This document shows positions 52,958 through 61,209 of a stretch of DNA of 64,000 bases, one piece after another (positions within the stretch are counted from its first letter, which is position 1; the number at the start of each line of letters is the position of its first letter). The notes under the pieces were generated by a model. It saw only the letters and a program-made list of their open reading frames with translations, was not told where the DNA came from and did not search any database. The stretch is taken from positions 3,224,001 through 3,288,000 of the forward strand of contig NZ_REFU01000001.1 in assembly GCF_003688915.1 (NCBI RefSeq), written 5' to 3'. Made by a program: the position numbers and the translations under genes. This stretch comes from Rhodococcus sp. SBT000017. Its GTDB lineage: Bacteria; Actinomycetota; Actinomycetes; Mycobacteriales; Mycobacteriaceae.

Positions 52958-53248
52958 TCAGGTCGGTACAGGACCGAATCCGCGGTAGGGAGCGAGCGGA
53001 ATCAGCGTGAACTCGGACAGCCCGGACGACGCCATCGGCAGTGCGTCGATCGTGGATTGCGCGTCGGACGCACTCTCGGCCTCGATGACGAAAGCAGCGC
53101 CCGCCACGTCACCACGGAGCCAGATCTGACGCACGACCCCATCCGCATACAGCGTCCGAACCGCATCGGTCTCGTTCGGCAGCACTGCCGCAAAATCCTC
53201 GTCCGAGTACTGCTCGACGCGGCGGCGACTCAACACCAAGAACTGCAT
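52958..53248 (-). CDS. YciI-like (muconolactone isomerase-like) small protein
   Basis: 96 residues with a ferredoxin-like beta-alpha-beta pattern: MQFLVLSRRR strand, a helix with DEDFAAVLPNETDAVRTLYADG, then VVRQIWLRGDVAGAAFVIEA. It fits the YciI/muconolactone isomerase-like stress-responsive alpha/beta-barrel group, which often dimerise and have undefined enzymatic roles. No catalytic residue is certain. Same strand as the DJ-1 protein gene 69 bases downstream. Confidence 0.68.
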   Translation of the reverse strand: MQFLVLSRRRVEQYSDEDFAAVLPNETDAVRTLYADGVVRQIWLRGDVAGAAFVIEAESASDAQSTIDALPMASSGLSEFTLIPLAPYRGFGPVPT

Positions 53249-53289
53249 ATGTCCCCCTCTGTTCGAGTTTTTCGATGATGTGCGGATCG

Positions 53290-54054
53290 TTACTCGACGA
53301 TCGAACCGATCACCACGACGGCGTCGAGTGTCTCGGATTCACTGATGGTGGCCGTGAACCCGGCCTCGACGAAGGCTTCGAGCGTCGAATTCGCCAGCAG
53401 GGCACTGGTTTCGATGAGCAGTCGACCTTCCGGAGCCAACCACTGGTTGGCTTCCGCGGCAACCCGCCGATGAAGACCGGCACCGTCCGCGCCGCCGTCG
53501 AGCGCGATGCGCGGCTCGTGGATACGCGCCTCTCCCGGCATCAGTGCGATGTCGGCCGTAGGGACGTAGGGAGCGTTGACGACGATAGCGTCGAATCGGC
53601 CGTGCAGGTTCGGCGGCAACGCGTCGTACAGGTCACCGCTATACACCGTCCCCCCGACGGAATCCAGGTTGCGCCTGGCACACCCGACGGCTGCATCGTC
53701 GATATCCGCGGCATACAACTCGGCGACTCCCGTGACCGACATGCCGATCGCCCCGGAACCACAACACAGGTCGAGTAACGTCGAAGGGTGCAGTGCTGCT
53801 GCACATTCGACGAGAAATTCGGTGCGGCGACGCGGTACGAACACGCCCTGCGCGACGGCGATGCGTCGACCACAGAACCACACCCAACCAACGACGTGCT
53901 CGAGCGGTTCACCGGCGATGCGACGCCCCAGTAGCTCCGTCAACTCCGCCGAGTTCGAGGCGGACTCGATGAGAATCTCGGCTTCCTCCTCGGCGAACAC
54001 GCACCCGGCAGCGCGTAGCGAGGTCACCACCTCGTCGAACTCGAGTTGCGCCAT
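53290..54054 (-). CDS. PrmC-like protein N5-glutamine methyltransferase paralog
   Basis: 254 residues. SAM-binding motif LDLCCGSGAIGMSV near 112 and, where true HemK/PrmC enzymes have NPPY for the glutamine amide, VVNAPYVPT near 170. That NAPY variant marks a separate actinobacterial PrmC-like family. It would methylate a Gln or related amide on an unknown protein target. ATG 54054 has AGGAGG upstream. It is not beside prfA as prmC usually is. Confidence 0.82.
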   Translation of the reverse strand: MAQLEFDEVVTSLRAAGCVFAEEEAEILIESASNSAELTELLGRRIAGEPLEHVVGWVWFCGRRIAVAQGVFVPRRRTEFLVECAAALHPSTLLDLCCGSGAIGMSVTGVAELYAADIDDAAVGCARRNLDSVGGTVYSGDLYDALPPNLHGRFDAIVVNAPYVPTADIALMPGEARIHEPRIALDGGADGAGLHRRVAAEANQWLAPEGRLLIETSALLANSTLEAFVEAGFTATISESETLDAVVVIGSIVE

Positions 54055-54136
54055 GGACGGTGCCTCCTGGAATTCGTGCGCCCTAGCTGCCCCCTGAAAT
54101 ACTGTAGCGCGGTATGTCGCAGGAGAGGAGAGTCCG

Positions 54137-54520
54137 ATGAACTGGAGAACCACAATCCGTCGGATGTGCCTGGCGCTGCCCGAGACCTACGAGGAGCGAG
54201 CCTGGGTCGGTACGCGCTGGCGGGTACGGGGCCGCACCTTCGCCCACGTGCTCGACATTCTCGACGGAACCCCGCCGGCATTCGCGCAGGCAGCAGGCAC
54301 CGACGGCCCGGCCCACATTCTCATCTTCCGTTCCAGCGGAATCGAACTCGACGCGCTGTCCACGCGACACGGCTTCTTCGCCCCCGGCTGGGGTCCGCAG
54401 ATCATCGGCTTGGTGCTGGACGAGACAGTGGACCGCGTCGAGCTGGGCGAGCTGATCACCGACAGCTACTGCAACCGGGCTCCGCAGAAACTCATCGCAC
54501 TGCTCGACCTACCGGAGTGA
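54137..54520 (+). CDS. MmcQ/YjbR family protein
   Basis: 127 residues matching the MmcQ/YjbR double-wing fold: N-terminal RRMCLALPETYEERAW, the conserved GRTFAHVLD strand, and the terminal helix YCNRAPQKLIALLD. Members bind DNA or are of unknown function. GGAGAG precedes ATG 54137. Divergent to the PrmC-like gene with 82 bases between. No operon partner in the same direction closer than the pentapeptide gene. Confidence 0.82.
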   Translation: MNWRTTIRRMCLALPETYEERAWVGTRWRVRGRTFAHVLDILDGTPPAFAQAAGTDGPAHILIFRSSGIELDALSTRHGFFAPGWGPQIIGLVLDETVDRVELGELITDSYCNRAPQKLIALLDLPE

Positions 54521-54572
54521 ACGCGAGGAATCTCGTTTGACGCTGCCACGCGCCCCGGGACAGAGTGGACGC

Positions 54573-55379
54573 ATGCGTGCGCCCGAGAACTTGCTGGCCG
54601 ATTGCGGCAGTTGTTTCGGACTCTGTTGCGTCGCTCTGCCCTTCGCGAAGTCCTCGGACTTCGCCGTCGACAAGGCCGCCGGTGAGCCGTGCCGCAATCT
54701 TCGGCAGGACTCGCGGTGCGGCATTCATTCGACGCTGCGGGAGAGGGGCTTTCCCGGGTGCACGGTGTACGACTGCTTCGGTGCGGGCCAGAAGGTGTCG
54801 CAGTCCACGTTCGCCGGACGGGACTGGCGGCAGCAGCCGTCGAACTCGTCGGAGATGTTCGCGGTGTTCCCGATCATGCGTGATGTGCACGAGTTGCTCT
54901 GGTACCTGGCGGACGCGCGTGACCGGGATTCGGCCGCGACACTGCACGATCCACTGTCCGGCGAATACGCAGAACTGGAGGCGCTGACCGAGTCGGTGCC
55001 AGAAGTTCTACTGTCGGTCGACGTCTCCGGTCTGCGTTCACGGATCAACGAGTTGCTGCTCGAGGCAAGCGATCTGGTTCGAGCCGAAGTGAGGGGCAAG
55101 AAGAAGAACTACCGCGGCCGCGACATGATCGGCGCGCAACTGGCCGGCGCGGATCTGCGCGGCGCGAGCCTGCGCGGCACGTACTTCATCGGTGCCACCC
55201 TGCGTGGCGCCGACCTGCGCCTGGCGGACCTGATCGGCGCAGACCTCCGCGGTGCCGACCTGCGAGGTGCGGACCTGCGCGGCAGCATCTACACCACGCA
55301 GTTTCAGATCAACGCGGCACAGGGTGATCTCGCGACCCGAATTCCAGAATCGTTGACCCGTCCTAGTCACTGGGCCTGA
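54573..55379 (+). CDS. pentapeptide-repeat protein with Cys-rich N-terminal domain
   Basis: 268 residues. The N-terminal part (about 8-75) has a dense Cys pattern (DCGSCFGLCC, then CRNL, RCGIH, GCTVYDC) suggesting a metal or Fe-S site. A helical middle precedes about ten A(D/N)LRG-type pentapeptide repeats (residues about 185-240, GADLRGASLRG and repeats), which fold into a DNA-mimicking right-handed beta-helix. Some pentapeptide proteins protect gyrase from quinolones. ATG 54573 is chosen over an upstream TTG at 54537. Confidence 0.82.
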   Translation: MRAPENLLADCGSCFGLCCVALPFAKSSDFAVDKAAGEPCRNLRQDSRCGIHSTLRERGFPGCTVYDCFGAGQKVSQSTFAGRDWRQQPSNSSEMFAVFPIMRDVHELLWYLADARDRDSAATLHDPLSGEYAELEALTESVPEVLLSVDVSGLRSRINELLLEASDLVRAEVRGKKKNYRGRDMIGAQLAGADLRGASLRGTYFIGATLRGADLRLADLIGADLRGADLRGADLRGSIYTTQFQINAAQGDLATRIPESLTRPSHWA

Positions 55380-55399
55380 AGCCTCAGGCACCGAACCAA

Positions 55400-55609
55400 T
55401 CAGCCCAGCGATCGCCCGGTCTGCTCCAACGCTGCTTGAATGACCGTCAGCGACTTGGGACCGACACCGTGCAGTTTCTTCAGCTCCGCCGCGGGCACCC
55501 CCGCGAGATCGTCCAGGCACATGTACCCCGCCGCGCGGAATGCCCGAGACGCGGGATTGCCGGTGCCCTTCGGAAAGTCCGGATATCCCTCGGCTTCTGC
55601 GCTGCTCAT
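55400..55609 (-). CDS. small helix-hairpin-helix protein
   Basis: 69 residues ending in a helix-hairpin-helix: AGVPAAELKKLHGVGPKSL, where GVGP is the hairpin. The rest resembles the C-terminal domain of the RNA polymerase alpha subunit. Non-specific DNA binding is likely. ATG 55609 is preferred over a TTG two codons earlier. Convergent with the pentapeptide gene and divergent to the SDR gene. Confidence 0.7.
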   Translation of the reverse strand: MSSAEAEGYPDFPKGTGNPASRAFRAAGYMCLDDLAGVPAAELKKLHGVGPKSLTVIQAALEQTGRSLG

Positions 55610-55644
55610 GGGCAAAGTCTAAAACAGACCGGTAGCCTGGCGGC

Positions 55645-56532
55645 GTGCCCGAAACCAAGCAGAGACGCGTTGTCATCACCGGTGCGAACACCGGTATCGG
55701 CTACTACACCGCCTTGGAGTTGGCGAAGCGAGGCGACCACGTGACGCTCGCGTGCCGCAACAAGGACAAGGCCGACGCCGCCGCGGCCAAAATATCGGCG
55801 GAGGCACCCCGGGGAACCGTCGACACCGCCACCCTGAACCTCGCCGACCTTGCCTCGGTGCGTGAGTACGCCGCGTCGGCACCGGAGTCGATCGACGTAC
55901 TGATCAACAACGCCGGCGTCATGATGCCCGCAATGCGGACCGAGACGGCGGACGGGTTCGAGCTCCAGCTCGGCACCAATCACCTCGGCCACTTCGCCCT
56001 GACCGGCCTGCTGTTCCCCAAGCTCGCCGCGGACGCCAAGATCACCACCATCGCATCCGTCGCGCACCGGCAGGGCCCCAAGCTCGATTTCGACAATCTT
56101 CAGCTCGAACGTGGATACAACCCCCAGCGCGGGTACGCGAACTCCAAGCTTGCCAACATCCTGTTCGCGTTGGAACTGCAGCGCCGGATCGACAAGGCCG
56201 GACTGAAGGTCACCAGCAACGCCGCCCACCCCGGAATCTCGGCCACCGAGCTGTACTCGAGCCCCGACGGCCTGGGCAGCAACAAGATCCTGTCCACTCT
56301 CGCTCCGATCGGACTGAAGATCTTTTCGCAATCGGCCAGTGCCGGAGCTCGTCCCACGCTCTACGCAGTCGACGTTGCGGGTGGCGGCACGTACAGCGGC
56401 CCCAAGTCCCTGTTCGAGACGCGCGGTAAGCCGGGCAAAGCGAGCATGACCAAGACCGCACAGGACCCGGCTCTGGCCGCGCAGTTGTGGGACGCCAGCG
56501 AGAAGTTGACCGGAGTCGGCTTCCCGTTCTGA
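55645..56532 (+). CDS. short-chain dehydrogenase/reductase
   Basis: 295 residues, SDR fold. NAD(P) motif TGANTGIGYYTALEL at the N-terminus, NNAGVM (residues about 90-95), and the active-site YANSK with the Tyr and Lys near 158-162; a Ser near 138 completes the triad. It resembles the retinol-dehydrogenase/WW-domain-like SDR branch in actinobacteria. GTG 55645. Substrate unknown; monocistronic, followed by the convergent GDPD gene. Confidence 0.88.
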   Translation: MPETKQRRVVITGANTGIGYYTALELAKRGDHVTLACRNKDKADAAAAKISAEAPRGTVDTATLNLADLASVREYAASAPESIDVLINNAGVMMPAMRTETADGFELQLGTNHLGHFALTGLLFPKLAADAKITTIASVAHRQGPKLDFDNLQLERGYNPQRGYANSKLANILFALELQRRIDKAGLKVTSNAAHPGISATELYSSPDGLGSNKILSTLAPIGLKIFSQSASAGARPTLYAVDVAGGGTYSGPKSLFETRGKPGKASMTKTAQDPALAAQLWDASEKLTGVGFPF

Positions 56533-56542
56533 CCGGGGACCG

Positions 56543-57623
56543 TCACCTGGCGGGCGCGGGCAGAGGAAGTCCGCGCTCGCTCATGACGGCACGCAACCGG
56601 TCTGGGTAGTCGGTGATCAGGCCGTCGACGCCCAGATCCATCAGTGCACGCATCGTGTCGGGATCGTCGACGGTCCACGGGATCACTCGAATTCCGCGCT
56701 CGTGGGCGGAGTCCACCATGTCCTGGGTTACGAAGAGCTCGAAGTCGGGATCGCCGACCTTGCCGTTCTGCGGGGTCCCCTGCACCGGCGAGTACGCCGA
56801 CGCCCCGAACGAATCGATCGCGGCGATCGCATCCCCTCCGAAGTCGTCGATGTCGATTCCACCCAGCCACTTCGATGGTCGTTCCGACAGGCTCCACTCC
56901 TGGCGGCGATGCACCGTCCTGGCCGACTTGCAGGAAGTCACCGTTGGTCAGTGCGACCACCGGTACCTCCGGCTCGGCCTCGCGGACCAATGTGAGGGCA
57001 CCCCAGTCGAAGCTCTGCACGGTGACCCTGTCCAGCATGCCCGCGTCGCGAATGGTCGCGAGAACCGTGTCGACGAACTGCTCGCGCGGGGCCGTCTCGG
57101 TAGGGCTACCCGCCTCGACCTTGGTCTCGACGTTGAGTTTCACTCCCGGTGCGTCGGCCGACTTCACCAGGTCCAGCACCTCGACGAGGGTCGGCATTCG
57201 AGCGCCGGGGACGCGTCGTTGCTCCGGGTAGTCCGTGAGCGTCAGCGCTCCGCAGTCGAGAGTGCGAATCTGCGCGAGTGTCAGTGTGTTCACGAATTTC
57301 CCGACGTACGGAAACTCGGGGTCTCCCGGTGTGACCGCACCGGTGTCGACGCACTTGCTGTCCGAGACCTTGCGGTCGTGGGTGACGATCGCGATGCCGT
57401 CCTCGGTGATCTGTGTGTCCAGTTCGAGGGTGCTCACCCCGAGTTGCAGTGCATTGGTGAACGATTCGATGGTGCTCTCGGTGACCAGACCGAGGCCGCC
57501 GCGATGCGCCTGCAGATCGAACGACTCTTCCGGCAACGCTGGGTCTACTGCCGAGTCCGTTCCGCACCCCATCGACACCGCGAGGGGAATGCACACCAGG
57601 GGCAAGTACTTACCGAATCGCAT
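56543..57623 (-). CDS. glycerophosphodiester phosphodiesterase lipoprotein, frameshifted
   Basis: The N-terminal frame starts at ATG 57623 with a signal peptide and a lipobox-like MGCG. It gives the GDPD core: AHRGG, ELDTQITEDGIAIVTHD, NVETKVEAGSP, then VALTNGDFLQVGQDG. About residue 240 the protein continues in another frame (WLGGIDIDDFGGDAI, then IPWTVDDPDTMRALMDLGVDGLITDYPDRL). Removing one base near 56902-56909 on the plus strand joins them as a 359-residue protein; two missing bases would do the same. Acts outside the membrane to release glycerol-3-phosphate, a possible feeder for the Ugp importer. Confidence 0.83.
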
Positions 57624-57634
57624 GCTCGACGAGG

Positions 57635-58195
57635 CTACGGAAGGTCGGTGTCCACCGAGTTCCCTCGCAGTGAACTCCCGGCACCCTCGAGGTAGACGGA
57701 GATCGGAAACCGCAGCGCTGCAACATCCTTCGACGAGCGGCGCCCGAACACGACATCGGCCACCAGACCCTCGCACAGCGAGACGAGGCCGTCTCCGTGC
57801 GCGGGTTCGGCGAACAGCGCCTGCGCCCGTTCGACCGAGAAGAACGATCGAGCCAGGACGTCTCGAACATCCTGCGCAACAGCAGGATCCAGCATCAATG
57901 CGTAGCGGGCCCGAAGCTCGATCGTGCGATGAGTGAGCGCATCGTGGAGATACCGCGCGATGACCGTGGCAACGTCAGTCTCGGCACCGGCGATATCGAG
58001 GAACGTCGCGCGCGAAAGCTCGACGAGACGGGCGGCAACCGCCGCCGACAGATCGGACTTGGTGCGGAAGTAGTAGGACGTCGACCCGGCCGGGTAGTCG
58101 AGCGCGGAATCGATCGCCCGATGCGTCAGCGCGCGCAGGCCGTCGCGCGCGATGACTTCGAGGGCCGCATCTGCGATGACTGTTCGGCGATCCAT
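57635..58195 (-). CDS. TetR family transcriptional regulator
   Basis: 186 residues. Helix-turn-helix in ALTHRAIDSALDYPAGSTSYYF near 22-44, preceded by TVIADAALEVIARDG. The C-terminal domain is the small TetR_C type. ATG 58195; an in-frame GTG three codons earlier is possible. It ends 12 bases before the GDPD start on the same strand, so it may regulate or be co-transcribed with GDPD. Divergent to zapE. Confidence 0.87.
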   Translation of the reverse strand: MDRRTVIADAALEVIARDGLRALTHRAIDSALDYPAGSTSYYFRTKSDLSAAVAARLVELSRATFLDIAGAETDVATVIARYLHDALTHRTIELRARYALMLDPAVAQDVRDVLARSFFSVERAQALFAEPAHGDGLVSLCEGLVADVVFGRRSSKDVAALRFPISVYLEGAGSSLRGNSVDTDLP

Positions 58196-58255
58196 GATCG
58201 TGACCCTACACACCCACTCTACAAAAGTAGAGGGCGTCGGCGTACGGTTCGATCC

Positions 58256-59185
58256 ATGAGGCCGATCGCACCGCGACACACGTTCGACGCCGACTTCACC
58301 CTCGACGACGCTCAAGCATCGGCCGCCGACGCGCTCTCGACCCCCGGCACCAGGGGCGTCTACCTGTGGGGTCCGGTCGGCCGTGGAAAGACCTGGCTGC
58401 TCGACGCCTACTTCGCCGGTGCCGCGACCACCGCGAAGAAGCGCGTCCACTTCCACGCCTTCTTCCGCGACCTGCACGCTGCCTACTTTCGGCACCGCTT
58501 CTCCATCGATGCGGCCATCGACGACATCCTCTCGACGGACGACACCGGACTGCAGGCCGAACTGCTGTGCTTCGACGAGTTCCACGTCCACGACATCGGC
58601 GACGCCCGGCTCATCACGCGCATGCTCGACGCCCTCTTCGCCCGCGGGGTCGCTCTGGTCGTCACCTCCAACTACGCCCCCGACAATCTGCTGCCCAATC
58701 CGCTGTTCCACCCGACCTTCGTTCCGACGATCGAGAAGCTGAAGAAGAATCTCGAGGTGATCTGCGTCGGCGGTCCCGTCGATTACCGTGCCGTCGGCAC
58801 CAGCGGTTCGCATTTCGCGTCGGGGAGTTGGAGTCTCGCGCGCGTGTCGGATGGTCACTCGTTTGCCGATCTGTGCTGCGCCGCTCGTTCGACGGGCGAC
58901 TACCTCCGGATGTTCGAGGAAGCAACGAGCCTGACCGTCACCGAGATCCCCGCACTCGCGAGTGTCGACGAGTTCGCCGCTCAGCGGTTCGCGAATCTCG
59001 TGGACGTCGCCTACGACCGCGATGTGCGGGTCGACTTCCACGCCCTCGTGCCGTTGGATGAATTCGCCGTAGGATGTGCGGGTCTCGACACCGATCGATT
59101 GGTCAGCAGGCTCAGCGAATTGGGCCCGTCTACATCGTCTCGAGCACCGTTCGATTTCCACCGTCCGACTTCGCTCGGTACATGA
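58256..59185 (+). CDS. zapE: cell division ATPase ZapE (AFG1-like)
   Basis: 309 residues. AAA-type ATPase with Walker A WGPVGRGKTWLLDAYF near 40-55, Walker B LLCFDEFHVHDIGDA near 107, sensor TSNYAPDNLLPNP near 140. This is the ZapE/AFG1 family; in E. coli it destabilises FtsZ polymers under stress, and mitochondrial AFG1 handles protein quality control. ATG 58256. Its last 56 bases overlap the end of the convergent diguanylate cyclase gene, an unusually long coding overlap. Confidence 0.9.
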   Translation: MRPIAPRHTFDADFTLDDAQASAADALSTPGTRGVYLWGPVGRGKTWLLDAYFAGAATTAKKRVHFHAFFRDLHAAYFRHRFSIDAAIDDILSTDDTGLQAELLCFDEFHVHDIGDARLITRMLDALFARGVALVVTSNYAPDNLLPNPLFHPTFVPTIEKLKKNLEVICVGGPVDYRAVGTSGSHFASGSWSLARVSDGHSFADLCCAARSTGDYLRMFEEATSLTVTEIPALASVDEFAAQRFANLVDVAYDRDVRVDFHALVPLDEFAVGCAGLDTDRLVSRLSELGPSTSSRAPFDFHRPTSLGT

Positions 59186-60401
59186 GGGAATCCGCCGCGC
59201 GCGTCGCGTCGTTGACCACATCCACCCCTGATGTCCATGCGTCCGAATCAGGAGCGATCACGACTGCGCCTGCGCTCACAGTGACCGGTATCGGATCCGA
59301 GCAATTCGTCAGAGTGCCGCTCACCTCGAGCACCAGTTCACACAACTGTTCCGTCTCGCCGACGAGGACGGCTACGAACTCCTCACCTCCGGTTCTCGCC
59401 ACCACCCCCGACTTTCCGAGGTGGTCGCAGAGACGGTCGGCAACGAGGACGATGACGGCATCGCCCTGGTCGTGTCCGTAGCGGTCGTTGACGCTCTTGA
59501 ACCGATCGATGTCGACCAGAACGAGAACGAATGCCAACTGCTCGCGGTGGGCGACCATCCGCAGGTCTTCGATGGCATTCTGCAGTCCGCGTCTGTTCTT
59601 CATTCGGGTCAGCGGATCGATCTCGGACTGCCGTGCGTCCTCGCATACCAAGGACCAGGCGATCTGGGCGAAGATCGGGACACCCGACGTCGCACCTCCG
59701 GCCACCAGCACCGCGGCGATCGCATCCCAGGGACCCCACAAGCCCTGCACGTACGCGGCAACCCCGATGTAGACGATCACCAGATTGGCGAACACCAGGT
59801 GGGCGACGAGCAGTCTCGGACCGAGAAAGAAGGTGCACATCGACCCCGTCAACGCGAAGAGGAACGTGCCGATCAGCGCCGACGTGGGGACATCGAGAAG
59901 AATCACCGACGCAAGACCGACATCGCCGAATACCAGAAAAGTCACCACCTGCCACTTACGGTCCGGCAGCGGCCCGAACAGCAACCACACGATGACGGCG
60001 AACTGCAGAACCAGGATGAACAGCACGTAGGCGACAGGACCCGTTCCGGTCGGTCCATTCGGCGAAGCCAGCATCAGCATCGACACGGCGGCGTACAGAG
60101 CTGTACAGCTCGCGAAGACGACTCGGATCAATCGGTGCAGCGGACGAGTCGACTTGTGCACGAAAATCCAGTCGAAATCGTGCGGAGCAGCGAACCAGTG
60201 GCGAAGAACCTGAGCCGCACTGGGCTGGGGTCCGAGCGGCGGAACGGTGATACTCGAGACCGACCTCGGCGGCGAGATCGTGGTCGACCGTTTGCGGTGG
60301 CGACTACGCGCCTTACCGTGCGCCCGCATCGACCGTGGTTGTGAGGACGCATTCGATCGCTCGCCGTGCCGCGATGCGGGCGATCGAAAGTCTTCGTGCA
60401 T
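59130..60401 (-). CDS. membrane diguanylate cyclase (GGDEF family)
   Basis: 423 residues. A basic, probably disordered N-terminus (about 1-80, many Arg/Ser) leads to six membrane helices (about 90-255) and a GGDEF domain with IDPLTRMKNRRGL, DIDRFKSVNDRYGHDQGD and the signature GGEEF near 365. It should make c-di-GMP. The inhibitory RxxD site is not evident five residues upstream. AAGGGAG precedes ATG 60401. C-terminal codons overlap the convergent zapE end. Confidence 0.88.
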   Translation of the reverse strand: MHEDFRSPASRHGERSNASSQPRSMRAHGKARSRHRKRSTTISPPRSVSSITVPPLGPQPSAAQVLRHWFAAPHDFDWIFVHKSTRPLHRLIRVVFASCTALYAAVSMLMLASPNGPTGTGPVAYVLFILVLQFAVIVWLLFGPLPDRKWQVVTFLVFGDVGLASVILLDVPTSALIGTFLFALTGSMCTFFLGPRLLVAHLVFANLVIVYIGVAAYVQGLWGPWDAIAAVLVAGGATSGVPIFAQIAWSLVCEDARQSEIDPLTRMKNRRGLQNAIEDLRMVAHREQLAFVLVLVDIDRFKSVNDRYGHDQGDAVIVLVADRLCDHLGKSGVVARTGGEEFVAVLVGETEQLCELVLEVSGTLTNCSDPIPVTVSAGAVVIAPDSDAWTSGVDVVNDATRAADSLMYRAKSDGGNRTVLETM

Positions 60402-60499
60402 GAGGGCTCCCTTGTGAAACGAACTGCCCAGGTCCGAAAGCGTACCGATCACCGTTTCGGCTCGCCCGAAATCTCCTGATCCGGTCTCGAACGGCTGCC

Positions 60500-60531
60500 G
60501 GGCGGAGGAATCGGGAGTCGAACCCCGGAGG
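60500..60531 (-). other. tRNA 3'-half-like fragment
   Basis: Read on the minus strand, the segment has a T-loop-like GGTTCGACTCC followed by TTCCTCCGCC, which resembles the T arm and acceptor end of a serine tRNA. The stem has only three clear pairs, and no matching 5' half (GGAGGAA and D arm) occurs within 100 bases upstream. Possibly a tRNA remnant or an old attachment site; chance is not excluded. Confidence 0.25.
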
Positions 60532-60573
60532 CATCGGTCGCGATCGTGGACGCCCTCCCCACACATACAAAGG

Positions 60574-60625
60574 GAGACACCCACTACTGACGGCGGTCGG
60601 GGGCGACAGCAGTAGCGGGTGTCTC
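60574..60625. other. large stem-loop in the divergent gap
   Basis: GAGACACCC (60574-60582) pairs with GGGTGTCTC (60617-60625). After one A/C mismatch CTACTG pairs with CAGTAG, and an inner GTCG-GGGG-CGAC hairpin closes the loop. The total is about 19 pairs. It lies between two divergent genes, so it is not a normal terminator for either. Confidence 0.55.
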
Positions 60626-60711
60626 ATTGTGAATTCGCAGCCTCTCTCGAGGTGGATGGGTTTCGGATGAGAAATTTTTCCCAGGTTTCTCTTCGACCCG
60701 AGGAATAGCCT

Positions 60712-61122
60712 GTGACCATGCCTTTCACAGCAGCGAATCACTACGCCTTCACCGGCGACGACATCATCGGAACCGTCGATGCCCATCGATCCGCCGGCGT
60801 CTGGGCGGCGCAGCTCGTTCTGAGCGGACAGACGCTGGAGTCCACCGACGTCACCCGATCGGACCTGGGTTTCGAGGTTCGTACCGTCGTCGAGAATCTC
60901 TCGGACGGTAATCGGACCCACCTGCTGGTCGTGTTGCCACGCGTCACCCTCGACTCCGACGACAGCCAGGTCTCGGGTCGTTCCGCAGGCTCCACTCCGG
61001 CCGTCACCTTCACCTCGTACGCGGTGCTGTACACGGTCCACGGTGGATCGACCGAGGTGCACGGCGCGGCCGAGTCCTACGACGTGCGGCTGCTCAGCGA
61101 AACCGCGTCACTCGTCGGGTAG
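60712..61122 (+). CDS. unknown 136-residue protein
   Basis: No recognised domain. Sequence alternates beta-like strands (FEVRTVVENL, HLLVVLPRVTL, FTSYAVLYTVHG) without Cys, membrane segment or signal peptide, suggesting a small soluble beta-rich protein. GTG 60712 is favoured by GAGGA seven bases upstream; ATG 60718 gives MPFTAANHY and is the alternative. It is followed by pirin 87 bases later on the same strand. Function unknown. Confidence 0.65.
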   Translation: MTMPFTAANHYAFTGDDIIGTVDAHRSAGVWAAQLVLSGQTLESTDVTRSDLGFEVRTVVENLSDGNRTHLLVVLPRVTLDSDDSQVSGRSAGSTPAVTFTSYAVLYTVHGGSTEVHGAAESYDVRLLSETASLVG

Positions 61123-61209
61123 TGCCGGGCCGGGAACACCCCTCGTCGCATTCCGGTTGTTCCAGGTAGTCGATTCGAGCGCAAAACTTTCGTGCCATCA
61201 GGAGCAGAC

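Larger units (their letters stand above)
60402..60711. other. 310-base divergent gap with structured elements
   Basis: No gene is supported here. The gap contains a tRNA-like T-arm and acceptor fragment at 60500-60531 (minus) and a strong hairpin at 60574-60625 (both described separately). Between 60660 and 60711 lies the ribosome binding site GAGGA of the following gene and an A/T-rich stretch that may be its promoter. Confidence 0.5.

Noticed and set aside
60490..60600. complete serine tRNA gene on the minus strand
   Set aside because: Only a T-loop and acceptor-like 3' end can be seen; there is no D arm, anticodon arm or matching 5' acceptor strand.
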